DNA of 64,000 nt, from positions 28,515,083 through 28,579,082 of the forward strand of contig NC_084671.1 in the NCBI RefSeq assembly GCF_028389875.1, in the 5' to 3' direction. The notes below the pieces were generated by a model. The model saw nothing but the letters and a program-made list of their open reading frames with translations, did no database searches and was not told where the DNA came from. Shown here piece by piece: positions 1-14,154 of this stretch (its first letter is position 1; each line of letters opens with the position of its first letter). The DNA is from Rhea pennata (taxonomy: Eukaryota; Chordata; Aves; Rheiformes; Rheidae). Position numbers and translations under genes: made by a program.

Positions 1-3000
1 TAGGCTGCTGCATCAGCCCCAGGTGTCTGCGCAAGGGCCAGCGCGATGGGACAAGGACACGACACAGGGCCTCTGTCTTGCAGGAAGCCCCAGTGCTGGG
101 CAGCAGCACATATCCTCCTCCCTTTGCCTTCTTGCAAACCAGCTTCATTGCTCGCTTGCTTTAAAAGATGACTTCACCGCTGTCCTGATGGAGAAACAAA
201 GCCATCAAGATGGGGCAGGGCACATCCTCAGCTCACACTCCTGGAAATTCATCTCCTGCGCGTGTGTGCACTGATGGTTGCTGCCAGCAGCTCAGCGAGG
301 AAGAGCACTGGCTCTGACAGATCAAATTAGGCCATCTCCAGTGTCCATCACTCTCTGCTCGCTGAGTCAGAGAGCCCCCACAGCCAGCTGGGCAGGCTGA
401 CGCATCCTTCACTCTGTTGGTGATTTCAGGAGAGGAAGAGCCTTTTCAACACTTTGCTGCGTTTCCCAGATGCTTTCCAACTCCTGGACTTGCCAGGAGA
501 TGCAGAAAGGCAAGGAGTAGTCTTTAAGGTGACGTCTGGTTGTACTGATGCAGTCAATAACCATTCAACAAGAAAAGGCCAAACTGATGGGGAGGAGGGT
601 CAGGACACAGGAGCACTGCACAGACCTGAACTGTGAAACCGCAGGCGCAGACCATCTCTGAGACCATCTCCCCCAACCCGCCTCTCACGCTGCTTTCCGG
701 AGCCCTGCTCGAGCGGGAGGGTCCAAACGCCGCTCTCCCCAGCCTTGGCAGCCGTCCCGCTACAACTGCACCGCTAAGGAGTTGGACGGCTAGATGCGAC
801 AGAGAGAGGGCTACGGACAGAGGAAGATGAGCTCAAACAAACCCTCCCCCAAAACGCCTTGCCTTTGCTGGGAGCTCAGCCCCAGCAGGAGCTCGGTGGG
901 AAGCGGAGGGGAGGCTGCACGTGCTCCTGCCCAGAGAAGTGCGTTCAGGTGGCAGGGAGCAGTCGCCGGGCATACGGGGAACCTTAGCTCTGCTCCCGGA
1001 GGCGAAGGGAGGCAGGGGCCAGGCGTTGGCTCCCCCGTGTCTTGCCAAGGGCACGCTTTTGCCTGCCGGAGGCAGCCTGCTTCATGCTCTGGATACCTCC
1101 TGCATCCCGGGAAGATCAGAGCTAATTATCGAAGGCAGAGCCGCTCTCCCAGGAGGAAGGGGTCAGAAATACCATCTCCATAGCAACTACCCATCTTCCA
1201 GCCACCCATGAGCCGAGCCGGCTCGTGGCTCGCAAACAATGAACACGTAAATCCCCGGTGAGATCCACGCTAAAAAGTCATCGCGCATGCCTGGGCCTTT
1301 GCTCCGTGCTACGACCCGGAGGGCTGCCTAGTTGGGCTGCTGCATATTTGAAGCAGACAGCGCGTGTTCAAGCCCTGGTTGCTTCAGCAGGTCTCTCCTC
1401 ACGCTGGACAGCCGTAAACAAAAGCGTCTGCGATGGTCATGCAATGGAGCAGCTCTGATGGCTTCTGGCCGGGAGATGCAAAGACTTAGGTGGACAGCAC
1501 ATCTCCAGCACTTCACAGGGGTGCCCCTGAAGCAGGCACTGCCCACACGCAGCCGGGTCATTGGCCCAGTAGCACAGCACCTCGTGTCCCTGCTTCCTCC
1601 CGACCTGTCCAACCGGCATTACAGGTCAGTCCTCTGCCACTGGCCCAGTGGCCACCATTCAGATTATCGCTGCAGTCCAGTCTGCCCTTTCTAACACTGC
1701 TGTGATTTAAATATTTTTATCTGTTGTACATTTGGCAGGTTATTTCCCAGGAGATAAAAAGAAGGGGAAAAAGGAACATTACCCAGTCTCCTGACTCTCT
1801 CCAGGCTGCCTGCTGCTTCTAGCAGTTTCCAAAGCCACCTGCCTGTGAAACTCCTTATCCTGTTTATTCACGCAGAAAACGCCTCATAACTAGCTTTCCT
1901 GCTGATTTCAGACAGTGCCCTGAAAAAGCAGGTGTTGAAGAAACCTAGACAGCCTGCAAACGCCCTGATGGTGACCCTCCCCGAAGTCAGGGGATGGGGA
2001 AGGCAAACAACCATCACTGATGGGTGCAGGAGAGGCAGGGCTGCCGGTAAGGTCTCGCCAGTTCAGGGTGGCAGAGCCCATCCCGCGGAGCGCTGGCATG
2101 TAACGCATACCCCATAAAGTCAGACCTTAGCAGCCCTGTCCCGAGACGCCTGGGTTCAGGATTAGGGGAGCATTTCTGCACACCCCAGCACAGCCTGTGG
2201 TTTGGGTCCCTATGGCACAAGCAGCTCAGTGGGGCCTGACTCTGGGTGCAGATGCTGGTCCTCTGAGCTGCCCTGTACCTAGTTTGCTTGACTCCACAGC
2301 TACAGAGATGAAGATGGGAAAACTGGAGCTCCACCAGAGCTAACGGAAGCTTTACCCTTGCGAAAACAAGGCAAAGGCGGCAACACGGGCATGTGTCGAA
2401 GGACAGGAAGGCGCCCACATAACAAGGCTATTCTGCACGCCGGTGCAATCCTGCGCTGGGCACGGGGCAGACAGGGAGCCGGGGACGGCACCGAGCAGCG
2501 CTGGGTGCCCGGCGGCTCCAGCTGCAGCCGCCCAGCTGGCCTGGCCCGCCTGGGGAGGAGCCAGCCCCGGAGCCGCTGAGCCGGCACACAAGAAAGCAGG
2601 GAAAACAGACGGCTCCCGCTGTTTTGGTTTGCCCACCGCCAGCCTCGACGGTGGGCTTGCAAATGGGAAAGAGAATCTGCACCAAAACCTGAAGATCTCC
2701 CCTCAATACTGCTCCAGGGTTTTCCTCGCACCCTTTTCCGTTAGTGTTTTTTCGTTCTTCTCTCTCCCTCCCTTTTTACTTTCAGCCACAGGAGAAACCT
2801 CTCCCTAAGCCTGAGAAGCTATCGAGGGGCAGCTCTGAAGTTCATCTGTCTTCAGTTGCCCCAGAGCTTTTCCGAAATTGTTGTGAAAAGTCTGTGCTCT
2901 GGCCAAAGGGGGAAAACAAACAAGAGAGGGTACGAGAGAGACGAACAGACGAAAGACCAAGGAGGAAAACATCCGGAGATATCAGTTTCCCTTACCATAA

Positions 3001-3429
3001 AGAGCCATCAACACTGCAAGAACGTGGAGAAAAGGCAACTACTGAGCAAAACAAAAACGAAAACCAACACGTCCTGGGTTTTACCACGAGATACATTTTT
3101 CTAAAGAATATCACAAGGCTTCAGGATAGAATAAAATACTGGAGGTGCTCTGCCAGGCTGCCAGGAGGAAACTAAACCTTGGGAGAAGGCTGGAAACGCA
3201 CCTCAGCTGACTTTGCAGGTGGCCTGGTGGATCTTTTTCAGCGCGGCTTGGGCAACAGCAGCTGGAGGCAGCCAGCTCTCAGGAGGAAAATGCAAAAGCA
3301 AAGGGCAGCAGGTTCCCAAGGCTCTGCCATTCAGCACCGCGCTTGCCCTCAGAGCCACGGCTTTGGCCGCAGAATATTAATAGCCTGGCGGGAAGAAAGC
3401 CGAGGTCTTTTCCTCCCTGTTCCTCCAGG

Positions 3430-3650
3430 GGAGGGCGAAGGGTGAGAGCTCGGGCGCAACGCGAGGCGGCCAAGAAAGCGGGTCGGGGCTATTGATGCGA
3501 GGGCGCATCGCAGCAACGCTGGGAAGGCCGGCGTCAGCAGGAGCCCGCGGGGGGAACGTTCCCCACGAACAAAGCGGCAGTGTTGGCAGGCCGGCCGGCC
3601 GCGGCGAGGCGAGCCGAGGGGGCGGCGCCGCAGGCTGGAAACTCGGGGAC
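3430..3650. promoter_or_regulatory. small intronic CpG-rich block
   Basis: About 220 bp is clearly denser in CpG than its surroundings, with runs such as CCGGCCGGCCGCGGCG near 3590-3605. It lies in the KIF1A intron about 3.3 kb beyond the first coding exon. CpG-dense islets inside neuronal genes can be alternative promoters or enhancers, but no transcript evidence is visible here, so function is inferred only. Confidence 0.35.
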
Positions 3651-3821
3651 AAAAATGACCGCAGGGAAGGGCCGGGTCCTTCCCTCCTTGCCCCACTTCC
3701 CCTGCCAGGCCTGCCACGCGGTGGTGTTTAACTGATTATGAACGAAAAAGACCCTCTCTAGGGCATGTGATGGTCTCTGTAAATAATCCTGGAAAGGGGG
3801 AACTTCAGCTCCCAAAAATTA

Positions 3822-3848
3822 TTTTTTTTTCTTTCTTTCTTTCTTTCT
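3822..3848. repeat. T-run followed by (CTTT)n microsatellite
   Basis: Nine T residues are followed by about four and a half copies of CTTT. It is a simple repeat in the KIF1A intron. Confidence 0.9.
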
Positions 3849-4466
3849 CCTCTTTTTGCCCTTTCTGCAAGGAGAGTCAGCAACTGACACAGGTGGTGCT
3901 GAGCTGTCAAGAGTGTCACTGGCACTGCTGGCACATCCTTCAGCTTTCCCTCATCTGGCACAAGAAAGGGACACCAGAGTCTTGCTGCTATTGGAGAAGA
4001 AGGAAACTTTGTGAGTGGCAAGGCTCTCAAGTGGAGAGAAGGCACCCAAGAGAAAGACCTCATGTTTGCAAGCTCTCTCTACTGGCAAAGAAAGGTTTGG
4101 ATTTGCCGGGTAACCTGAGTGGGATGGAGAGTGGAAAAAGACCAAAGCTCTGCTCGCAGGATACTGCAGATGAGTGTTGGGGAAAAAATATCCCAGCACG
4201 TATCAAGCCACCTCAGTCCCTCACACCTGAAGTCACTGAAACCAAAGACAAGATCATCACTGATGCCCCTTACGTGGGCAAGGAGAAAACCCAGGCCCAA
4301 TGCCTCATCAGCAAATTGTACAGGGAGATGAGTGCATGGAGACCCCCCACTGTGCCTCGGGTGATACCACCCATGGAGGGGGCTGTTCCAGTGCAGGCAT
4401 AGGTGGGACGTGCAGCCTGTGGTAGGGCTATCCCGGCCCCATGCAGGCCCCAGGCATGAGCACTGC

Positions 4467-4478
4467 AAAAAAAAAAAA
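4467..4478. repeat. poly(A) run, 12 bases
   Basis: A plain A12 tract in the KIF1A intron. No SINE-like body precedes it. Confidence 0.85.
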
Positions 4479-6938
4479 CCCAAGGATCATTTCCTCAATG
4501 CCAGCATACATGAAACCTAGGCAAGGTTTCTTCTTCAGGGAGACCCTGGAGGCCTCTCAGCCCCACATCCAAGGTTTCTTTCTCATCCAACTCCCAACAC
4601 CCCTTTCCCTTCCTCTCCTCCCAAGCAGAGTCACTTTGCATGCCCCCTCCACTCTGCTCCCAGCTCCTCCTTCCCTTTCTGGGCCAGACAAACCGCTTGG
4701 CTGTGCCTGCCACAAGTGCTGAGCTGGTGCGGCCCATGGAGCCGCAAACAAACCCCTTTCATTCCCAGCAGAGAGGATTAGCCGATGATTTGTTGATTCA
4801 CGTTTCAGTGGCTGCTGTGTTGTGCAGGCGAGAAAACTTTGCTGTCAGCAAAGGGCTTGCTGGGAGCTGCAGCTGCCCACAGAGAAAACTGTCCCTGCCA
4901 GCCCTGCTGCCCGGAGCTGCAGCCTGCCATCCCTGAGCCTCAGCTCAGACTGGGCAGGAGGGAGGAGGAACCAGCTCACGGTGCGCACACAAAGGCTGGA
5001 TGCGCCTGTCCAAATGCTTGCCCCACTTCAAACATGCCCTGCCGCCATGCCTGGAAGCTGTCCCCTCTTGCACCAGGCAAAAGAACCTGATGGACCTTTC
5101 TACCGCTGAGCAAACCTGACCACTCTGGAGTTGGAGGAAAGCCAATGCACCTAACCAGGCCTGGGTAGGGGGAGCCAGGCCCCCTCCCAGCAGTGCCAAA
5201 AGGGATGTCCAGTCTGAATCCCGTCTTGTCTCCTCAGCTGCAGTGTTGGCCCAGGAAAGCTTCCTCAAGGAGAGCGAGAGCAGCTCCGGGATGGATGTCC
5301 CGGGCAGGTGGAGCATCTCCGCATGAAGAGGCCAGGCAGAGACCTGTCAGAGTCCGGCATCAGAGACCTGATGCAGCCACGCAGACCCTGCTCCAAGGCT
5401 CTGTGCAGCATCGGAGACCTTTCAACCATTTGCCCCCTGCTCCCCAGCAGGTCCCTGGCAGGCAGGGGCTCAGCAGCACTGCAGAGCCACCCTGACACCC
5501 TTGGGTGGGCTGCTCTCCCCTAGCCAGCAGCCTGCCTCCTGGGTTGTCATGGCAGCCCAGTGGCGTGCGCCGTGGAGGCGGCTCTTGCCGGTGTTTCACC
5601 CACTGCCGGTGACGTAGGAAGCTCCAGCCAGGCAGGAAGGAGGGAGTTATTTTAAACGTTGCCCCATCTGGAGGTTTTCAGAGCCAAAGGGGAGGGATTC
5701 AGCTGCCTTTTCCACCACGTATTTCCAGCACCCGTTACTTAGAGAGAGGCAAACACTGGAGAGGCCCCTCACGGGAAGTCTGCTCTCGAAACCCTCAGCC
5801 ATGTCCACCTTGAAAAAGACTGGTCCCTCAGCAAGCCTCAGTCCTGCGTTAGAAGCTGCTTGGGCTCCCGTTGTCCAGGCCATGCTGTACACTGCAGATG
5901 GGAGCGTGTCAATGTTGGCCTGGTCCTTCTGGTGCAGCAAGGCCACTCAGCACTGCGGTGCAGCAAAAGGATGGCTGGAAGGAGGAGGAGGTTCTTCACC
6001 AGGCTGGCAAGGCCAAGCAAAGGAAGCACGCTGCACAGCAGAGCTAGCTCCACTGGGTCCTAAGCTCTTCCATACTGGTCCTGCTCTTCCCACCGCAGCT
6101 GCTGGGCCCAAGGAAACATGGGCTTGAGCGTCTGGTCCTCCTGGAGCAGCCATGCCGTGTCCAAGGCTCATGAAGCAACACACCACACAGCACAGTCTCA
6201 GATCAGCACTGCGCTCTGGAAAAATAAAAACCGCGCTTCCCTTCCTGCCCTTCTCCAGCCCCTTCATCGCGTCGCTGCTGCGACTCTAAGCCTTGCAGAA
6301 GGGGTGAAGCGTATCGCAATGCTGCCCCACGGCTCGCAGTACCCAGGGGCAAGGCGTAGCGGCACGCACCCACGGCCTCACCCATCAGAGCCGCTTACCT
6401 CTGGCTGGCAAAAGCACGCTTTCAAGCCGTACTCAGGCACGCAGCCTGGGCACGGTCACGCTCAGTGCCCACGACCAGAGCTGCACACTAGCTTTTTCAG
6501 GCATTTTAAGTATTCCTCTCACCCACGTTTGCCATGGGATGCTGTCTAGGGCTGCCCTCTTTGGTACTGCCACAAACCGATGGCTCAAAAGCTGCCTCGT
6601 GGATATTGCCACTTCACCGGCGAGACTGTATTTGCCCGTGGAAAAGCTGATACTCCACCACCACCATCCTCATTCTCTCCTCCAGACAACACTGTGCATG
6701 ATGAACATCTATGCTGAAGGTCCCAACAGCCTACTGCTTGCTGTCACAGCTGCAGCACGCAGCCATTTCACGAGCGGATGAACCACACGCGCTCCTTCGC
6801 TCTTCGACAGCATCGTTTGCTGCCAAGGCCCAGAGTGTTTCACATCCCCTCAGCCTGCCAGCCCCACTTTACAGTCAGCATAACTGAGTCCCCTCCCCTT
6901 CCACCGGGCTGCAGTGGTCCCCAAAGGCCGGTACTCAC

Positions 6939-7044
6939 TCGTGGTGCTTCCCGACATCTGGATAATGCATTTGGATTCCCGGCTCATTTCCCGGGAGTTG
7001 AACGGCCGCACTCTCACCGCCACCTTCACGGACGCTCCCGCCAT
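6939..7044 (-). CDS. KIF1A: KIF1A first coding exon (kinesin-3 motor N-terminus)
   Basis: This exon encodes the first 35 residues of a kinesin-3 motor, starting [19 protein letters not shown] and ending MSGSTT plus one base of the next codon. The stretch [14 protein letters not shown] is the first beta strand of the kinesin motor domain. The reading MAG...REMSR...MSGSTT fits KIF1A; KIF1B begins MSG and has MQGNST. The exon ends at 6939 with a GTGAGT donor reading leftwards, and the acceptor lies just above the ATG at about 7066-7070 (TTAG or TAGCAG). The rest of KIF1A lies beyond the left edge. In animals KIF1A carries synaptic vesicle precursors along axonal microtubules. AGXT follows on the right, as in human 2q37.3, which supports the call. 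Confidence 0.95.
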
Positions 7045-10000
7045 CTTGTCGGCCGGAGGTGGGTCCTGCTAACGGGGAGCGGAGCCACACGAGGAGCGTC
7101 CTGGAAAGGATGAGAAAAGGAGGTTAGCCAAGCTGTCCCCTAGCCCTGCCCTGGCTGCGCAGAGAGGTGAGCGAAGAACCACACCACTGTCTTGTGGCAC
7201 TGCCAGAAAAATGAATGAAAAACCAAGTCTGCGTCAAGCCCAGACAATAATTTCCTAGGGTTTTCAGTGAAACAAAATCTCCTGGAAACGTCAGTTCATC
7301 TCTGCACAAAATGTTTCCTTTGACCTAAAACAGAGCATGTTGCATCATCCCTCAATTTGCCTTTATTTTGCATCTTCTGCCCTCCTTTTTATCCTAGGTC
7401 ACACATTCCAATGGAAAAACATTGCATCCCATAATAAAGACCAAAAATTTTCATTCTGAAAACACAAAACAGCACTGCATGTTTAGCAGTTCAGAAACAA
7501 ATTGTTTCTTTTAGGAAAAAAAGAGGTGTATCACTCTCACCTCCCGAAAACTGCTTTTCCCAGTTGAAAATATTTGACCCCCAGCCCCGGATCAGCTCAG
7601 GCCCCCGGCACACCGCTCCTCGGTGCCCTTCCCGGGCACAGAGACCATCTTAGGGTCGCTCTGGGCAACCACCCTTTCCAGCAGCAGGGAGCCAGTGGCA
7701 GAGCTGGTCGACCCCGAGCGATTCGCCAGGAGCCACCTGGCTTGTGAGTCCCCTGGGGGTGCGGGCCATGGCTGCGAGGTGCGCAGGGGAGTTGCCCGAA
7801 GCCTCCAAAAAACCCTACCGTCAAGAGCCAGCTGTCACGTATCTCAGGAAGAGGGCAGGAGACGCTACGAGTCATCACCCGGCTCTCTGTATTCGCATGG
7901 TATTTGTTAAATCTGATTAAAACACGCAAATCTCCCCAGCTCCCTGGAGAGCCTCACCTAGACAGCAACATCGGCATCGTGTGCCTGCACCTCTTCTGGG
8001 GCCGTGGACATCTCCAGGGCTTTGGAAAGAGGTTTAAAAAAACACCCCAAACCTAGGTAAGGGTAGAGGAAAGGGTACTCCTTCCCAGCTCTCATCCCAG
8101 CATCCCACACGCCATCTCAAAGCCACTCGCAGAGTTTCAACTCGAAGGTTTAACAATCTCCTCGACTTCCCCCTAGGAAACTCATTCACTTCTAGTTTGC
8201 AGCCCCCAGCCCCTCTAGGCACGCTCGTACCCTCACTCTGTTTTCCACACCCCGCGTGGACGCAGTGAGGAGGTGAAAGGAGAAGGCCTCCTGCATTGAA
8301 AATTATCATTTGCCTCTCGTTCAGCTCCTGGGAAAAATAAAAGCGCAGCGTCAGCACGAGCGGTTCAGCCGGCAGTCGGGGTGCCACAGGCACGTGGCTC
8401 TAGGACAAACCACCCCAGCAAGCACCAGGATTTTGCGGCTCACCTCGCACCTTCCTCCCTTTTCTCCCACCGAACGCGTAGTTGCCATCCCCGGCACTAA
8501 GCGCGTGCTGGCTCCCACGCAGCGCCAGGCTGCGTGCCGCCACCGCGGGCCACGGCTCTCGGTAGGCCTCGGCAGGGCTCCTCGAGGCTTCCTCTGAAAA
8601 GAGGGCTCAACAAGACGGGACAGCGGCCGAGCTGCGTGGCTCCTGCAGGACCAAAGCTGTGGGAGATGGAGCTCCTCTTCGCTCAGCCACCGGCCCCCTC
8701 CACTCACCTTCCCATTGGGGTCCTGTTCCCGAGCCAGCGCTCACAGGATCTCTGCTGTGCTCCCCATCGCTCACCCAGACCAACAGCCCCAGGCCCTTCT
8801 GCTCTTCGCTGGAGAGCGTGGAGAGCTGTTAGTCAATAACTATTTTCCACTTAATCTAACTAACCCAACAATCAATTCTCTCTCAAAGCGAGGGGGCATC
8901 TCTGCAAGACGAGCCAAAGAAAGCTTCCCAAGAGCGGAGTAGGCAGGAGAAATTGTGAGACTAGTTTAGGAAGGGGAGACTCCATCTCGCATCTGTGCCA
9001 GCCTCCCTCCACGTTCAGGGCTGTCCCCAGGACACTGGCCAGTCCCAACCTCCACCCAGCAGTTTCCTAAGTGGAACAAAGTCAAGAAGCTCACGGCGGA
9101 GACACAGCTGGGATGCAAGTAGGTGTAAAAGGGCACGGAGCAGCAGCGAGCAGGCCAGAGCAGAGCGTGGGGAGACCCACGGCCAGGACAGGGGCAGAAG
9201 GCTGCAGTCATGGAGGTGGTTGTCAGCTAAAGCTCCAAGCTCACAACTGTTTCTCCACTGCTTTTTCTATTCAATTATTGATTGCAAAAAACACAAGCCA
9301 AAACGAACAGCCCTAGAACATCTTTCAGAGCACCCGTTCTTCCTGTTGCTGTCTTACAAGCTCTTGGCAACTGGTCCCCACCTTTCCCAACCCAAAATTA
9401 AGCCTCGCTAGCATTAACCAGAGAAGGATGCCCAAGGTCCTTTCATCTTGTCCCAGGTTCTCCACTCCCTGCATCCTTCCTTCTCTGTGAAGAGATGATG
9501 ATTTACCAAAAGAAGAAATACTTTCCATCTTTCCCTAGTGCTTTCCTTTTACCACATTTCCTTAAAAATCAGCCCACTCTTTGACACCTTCCTCTCTCCA
9601 CCACCACCAGTTTCTGGTGCTTACTGAAGCAGGCTTACTAAAAGACACCCTTTTCATCTCATCTTGCAGTTCATCCTCCATCGTGGCTTAAGAGTTGTGA
9701 AATAGAGAACAGGGCACACTTGCTTATCCAGGGTAGAAAAAAATCAAACCAAGAGCCCAGAACAGCAGCTTGAGACAGGCTGACATTGAGCAAATAGTCT
9801 GGCCTCTAGAGCAAAAAGGGGTGAGTGATGACACAGCTCTGGTTACTCTAGCTGTGCTTACTAGTAACCAGGATGGGTTGCCCTCAACACATAAGACATT
9901 TTCTCCAGTGAAAATGAAAACACAACTAAATTTGTGGTAGATGAGGAAAATACATTAAAAAAAATGGAAACTGTCCCAAGAGAAGGGAGTAGTTTGAAAT

Positions 10001-10479
10001 AAACCGAGTTTTGATAGTTGAGCTTTCAGTTCCAAAGGCAAAAAAAGATATATTTTGCCCAAAGACAGGTACAGTCACAGCACAGTGGAAAATATACAGC
10101 CAGAAAACACTACAAGCTTGGTACTTTCTTTCAAAAACGCTTTGCTCATTTGGAAAGCATTCCTGCCTTCCCACTGCGTAATGACTGCACTAGGAAGAAG
10201 ACAAATATTCATGCTAGGTAGGAGTTACCAAATCCTACATTCACTACCCACCTTTGGCCAAGGCTCAAGATGGCTCCCGAGCTCACACTGCTCTCCGTCA
10301 GCAATCGCACCTTTAAATCCTACTGATTTTAAAGTTCAAGCGTGTGCTCTCACGATTTCTTGAATGTAGACTACTTTAAAGACGTGTTTAATAACCTTGC
10401 TGAGCCCAAAGCTGGTGAGCACAACGCCACGTATAAACATGCTTCCGCCTTCTCCATTCTACTGCTATCTCGGGTAGCA

Positions 10480-10507
10480 AAATAAATAAATAAATAAATA
10501 AATAAAT
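10480..10507. repeat. (AAAT)n microsatellite
   Basis: About seven copies of AAAT in tandem inside KIF1A intron 1. Confidence 0.92.
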
Positions 10508-13500
10508 TTGACTCTGTGCCAAAAGTGAAAGAAAAGTTGTTTTTCTGTAAAATGACAAAATATATTCCTGGGTGGAATGGCTGCATTCACAGGAGGCCAT
10601 CTGCTCTGGCTGGTGCATCCTGAACCAGAGAGCAGCAGCACAGCCCTGTATTGCACAAGCCGCGCTCAGGGACGATTGAATTGCTCCTCAGCTAAACTCC
10701 AAATGGCATTTGACAACTGCCCACGTCAAATGCTTTTCTCTCCTCCTCGAGTAACTCACAGATCTCCTGTCTCCCAACAGCAGACGCTTTTCCTCTTTAT
10801 TTAAAGAAAAGGCCCATTAGCATTTGTTAGCATCGTGCAGCATTTGGTCTCAGGAAATCCCTGAATTTGGGAGCTGGAAGGGTCCAGGCAAGGGAAGGAG
10901 CTCTGGGTATAAGCCCTGCTCACGCTCTGCCCACAGAGCCAGCCTCCGGAGAGGGCGCGGGGTTCGCTGAGCCTTCGTGTCGGCACAGCAGCCACGGTCT
11001 GGATCAAGGCTTTGCCAGCTCTGCCTCCCCAGTCCCCAGAGGGCTGGCTGGCTGCTGATGGACGGGGAGGAACAGGGCCAGGTCCCCTGGGCTCCGGCCT
11101 CACGTCACAGACCACCCCACCATCCCCTTCGGCCAAGCTGCGAGAGTCGCCGTCATCCGAACAGCACGTGCGGGACCATCGCTGGCCCGGCACCCACGCA
11201 GAACAGCTAAGAAAGGCCGCAGAGGAGACCCCTGGAGAACAAGACCCCAGGTGGGGGGAACACGTGGGCACGGCCCTGCTCCATCGAGCAAGCACAGACC
11301 CATCTTCCCGGGGCAGCAGGGCGCCAGGGACTCCCCTGCCACCTCCAGCCTTGCCACCGTCGGCACGCCCAAGCTCCGGTTTCTCCTCCTCCCCTGTCCC
11401 ACTTTCCTGGCACCGCTCCTTGCTGCATGGCCTCAATCTGCGGCAGCGCGTAGTCCTCCACGGGGCCTGTCTGCATCACGTGGGGCTGCTGGGGACCATT
11501 CTCTCCCCCCTAAACCAGTGACCCCTCCTTTATACTCTGCTGCCTACCGCTCAGGGTTAGCCTTGCTGCTCCTCCTGGGAAGCTGCTCTATATCTCAGTG
11601 CTCTGAGAGCTAGAAACCATTCGCATTTCCAGCAGGAATTTTCTCCTGGCCAGTACATCCTTCAACAGCCTAATACTAACGTCCTCAAGCTAAAATTGCT
11701 CTCCCTGGTGTCTACCCTGGTGTATTTCTAGGAAGCTATCCATTTTACTAGGCTCGTTCAGCTTGGCAGCGCAGACTTCTCTCCCTGCCGTTATTCCCAG
11801 CCCCATGTCTGCCGCAGAGCTGCAAGAAGTAACCCAGGCTCCATTTTCTGCGTTGGAGCAGCTCCATCCATTTCCTCAGGATTCATCAGCCAGCAAAACA
11901 CAGCTTCTTCCTTGCTCCTCTGCAGCTTTCTAGTCCCATCTCATTTGCTGTTTTCCTACTCAAGCCTGCGTTCTCGCCCCAGGTGCCAGCACTAAAACGA
12001 AGGCTGTACATGGCCCAAACCAGGGTGGAGCAGCTGAGATGCTGCTTGGGAAACAGATGCCACGGGGCTTCAGCAGGCTCCAGATCAGCCCCTGCTCGAA
12101 ACGCCGCAGTTCCTCCCGGCTACGGCACATGGCTCAGCTCAGATGCTGCTTGGCGGCTCCCGGGCCACGGTGCTCCCGGGGAATCTCATTCCGTGTCCCC
12201 ATTCTCTTTGCTGGGGGGAATTGGGATTCCCACCTCAGCTCCAGCCCCTCAAGCTTAGGGTGGTGGCACCCTCTTGGGAAGCCCTTTGCATCAAAAACCT
12301 TATTTCTCCCATGGGGAGCACAACAGTGCAGGCAGGCTGCACAGGCAGAGCCCCCAGGTCCTCTGGAGGATCTTCAGAGCCAGCATGAGCTGGGAAATGC
12401 TTTCGGCGAGGTGGGAAGGAACCACGCAAGGTTCCACCAACCTCCACATGTGCCAGCGCAGAGGGCCCCAGGAAGCACCCAGCCTCTCACACAACCAACC
12501 CTGCACACAGACTAGCAAGCTCAGCTCTGTTTGGAGCCTGGGCTCCTTCTCTTGCCCCTGTTCCCCTCCAGGCACAGCCACAGGGAAGAATTCAGCCTAA
12601 AGTCCTCTTACGGTGGCAACAGCCAGATCGAAAGTCATGGCCAGGAGCAGCATGGACAACCATAGACGCTTAGTGCCTTAGGAGCTAGGTTCAGGTCGCC
12701 CAGGGAGAGGTAGATACGCCACAAGGGGCAGGGTCTCGCACGCAAGTGGTTTTAACTCCTCCTTCACCTAGTCCAGTCCCACGTGGAGAATTCACACACC
12801 AGTCTGACCCAGTGGGGTGAATTACTTAGACTGTCTGGCTCAAAGTACCTAACCCAGCCCCCTGGGGACTGCATGTCCCATGCTGGGAAAAGCCAAGATA
12901 GGCAGCGAGCAGAGGGAAACCATTGGGGCAAGCGGCCTTCCCCGGCGCAGGAGGAGAGGAAGGCCCGGCTGGCGCAGGGAGGGCTGAGCCGAGCCGACAA
13001 GCTGCCTCTTCTCGGAGACAGTCAGACACCGCCTGCCTAATCTGCCATCAAGAGAAATTCAATAACCTGGTATCAGTCTTTCCCTGGGAACAGTCCAGGG
13101 ACACGCCTGGCTCCTGTGCAGGGACCTCTGCGAAGCAGGCAAACAAGGCTGATCCCGCACGTCCGCCGGAAAACGGAGACGAGATGCTGCCGAAGGAGGA
13201 ACTCGTGTTTCAATGCACAGGCGGCCGAAACTATTTAACGTGCCTGCACCAGGTCCCAAATCGCCCCTCATTTTCCACCTACGATCCCAGCAAACGTCCG
13301 TCTCCTTCCAGTGACATTTCACTCAGGAGGGACTGCGGAGGCGCAGAGAGGGGACGGCAGAGTGCCCCAGGCCACACAGCATTGGGGGGGGGGCATGGCT
13401 GAATCCACCCCCACAGCCCTCTGTGGGGCAGGAGCAGGAGTCTCTCACCCACTCCATGCACAAGAGCCCTACTAAGCTCTTCTCATCTGACCAGCACACC

Positions 13501-14154
13501 CACGAGCCCTTGATGGCCAGGAGGCAAACGTAACACCTAGCACAGTTACGATTAACTGGATCAGCTAAGATTAATTGGGCAGAGATTAGCTGAAGAGATC
13601 TCCCTTAAACCAGAAGACTACCCACCCGCAGCCCTACCCCTCTCTGCTGTCCCACCAGGGCCAAGAAGCAACTAGCAGGACAAGGTGTCCCTCCAGCACC
13701 CCAGAGCCTCCTCCACAGGCTACGCTTCACGGAGGGGGAAGTGCCCCTGGAAATCTGGAAACCTTCATGCCAACCTAGGGGCTAAAGCACGCCGCGGTTC
13801 ACATGACGCGAGGCTCCTGCCACAGCCTCCAGTTCCCTGAGCGTGCCTTGGGGCAACGGCTTCGTGCTCAACAGCGTGCCCAGCAAACCGCCTTGCAGAG
13901 GCGGAAGGCAGCTCTGGGAGATCAAAAGCTCTCTGCGACAAGGGAAATCCAGACAGCATTCCTGCTTTTATCTGCGTCACCTCTGCAGCGAGGGCCAGCG
14001 TCGTACCTGGCTCAGCCAGGAACGGGCTCTGTTTCAATAAATAACCGCTTGCCCGTATCCCTCACCAGGAGCCAGATGTTGGGCTCCCCACCCTCTGCTT
14101 CTGGGCCAGGGGAAGGACCACGGACATAGCTACGGCCCCTTGCCTTTCCTCCAC

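Larger units (their letters stand above)
1..6938 (-). other. KIF1A: KIF1A intron after the first coding exon (partial)
   Basis: This stretch has no recognisable coding exon on either strand. Open frames here are short, lack coiled coils or known motifs, and are not flanked by matched splice sites in a shared phase. It contains a small CpG-rich block at about 3430-3650, a T-run plus CTTT repeat at 3822-3848 and a 12-base A-run at 4467-4478. The next KIF1A exon must lie left of the window. Confidence 0.8.
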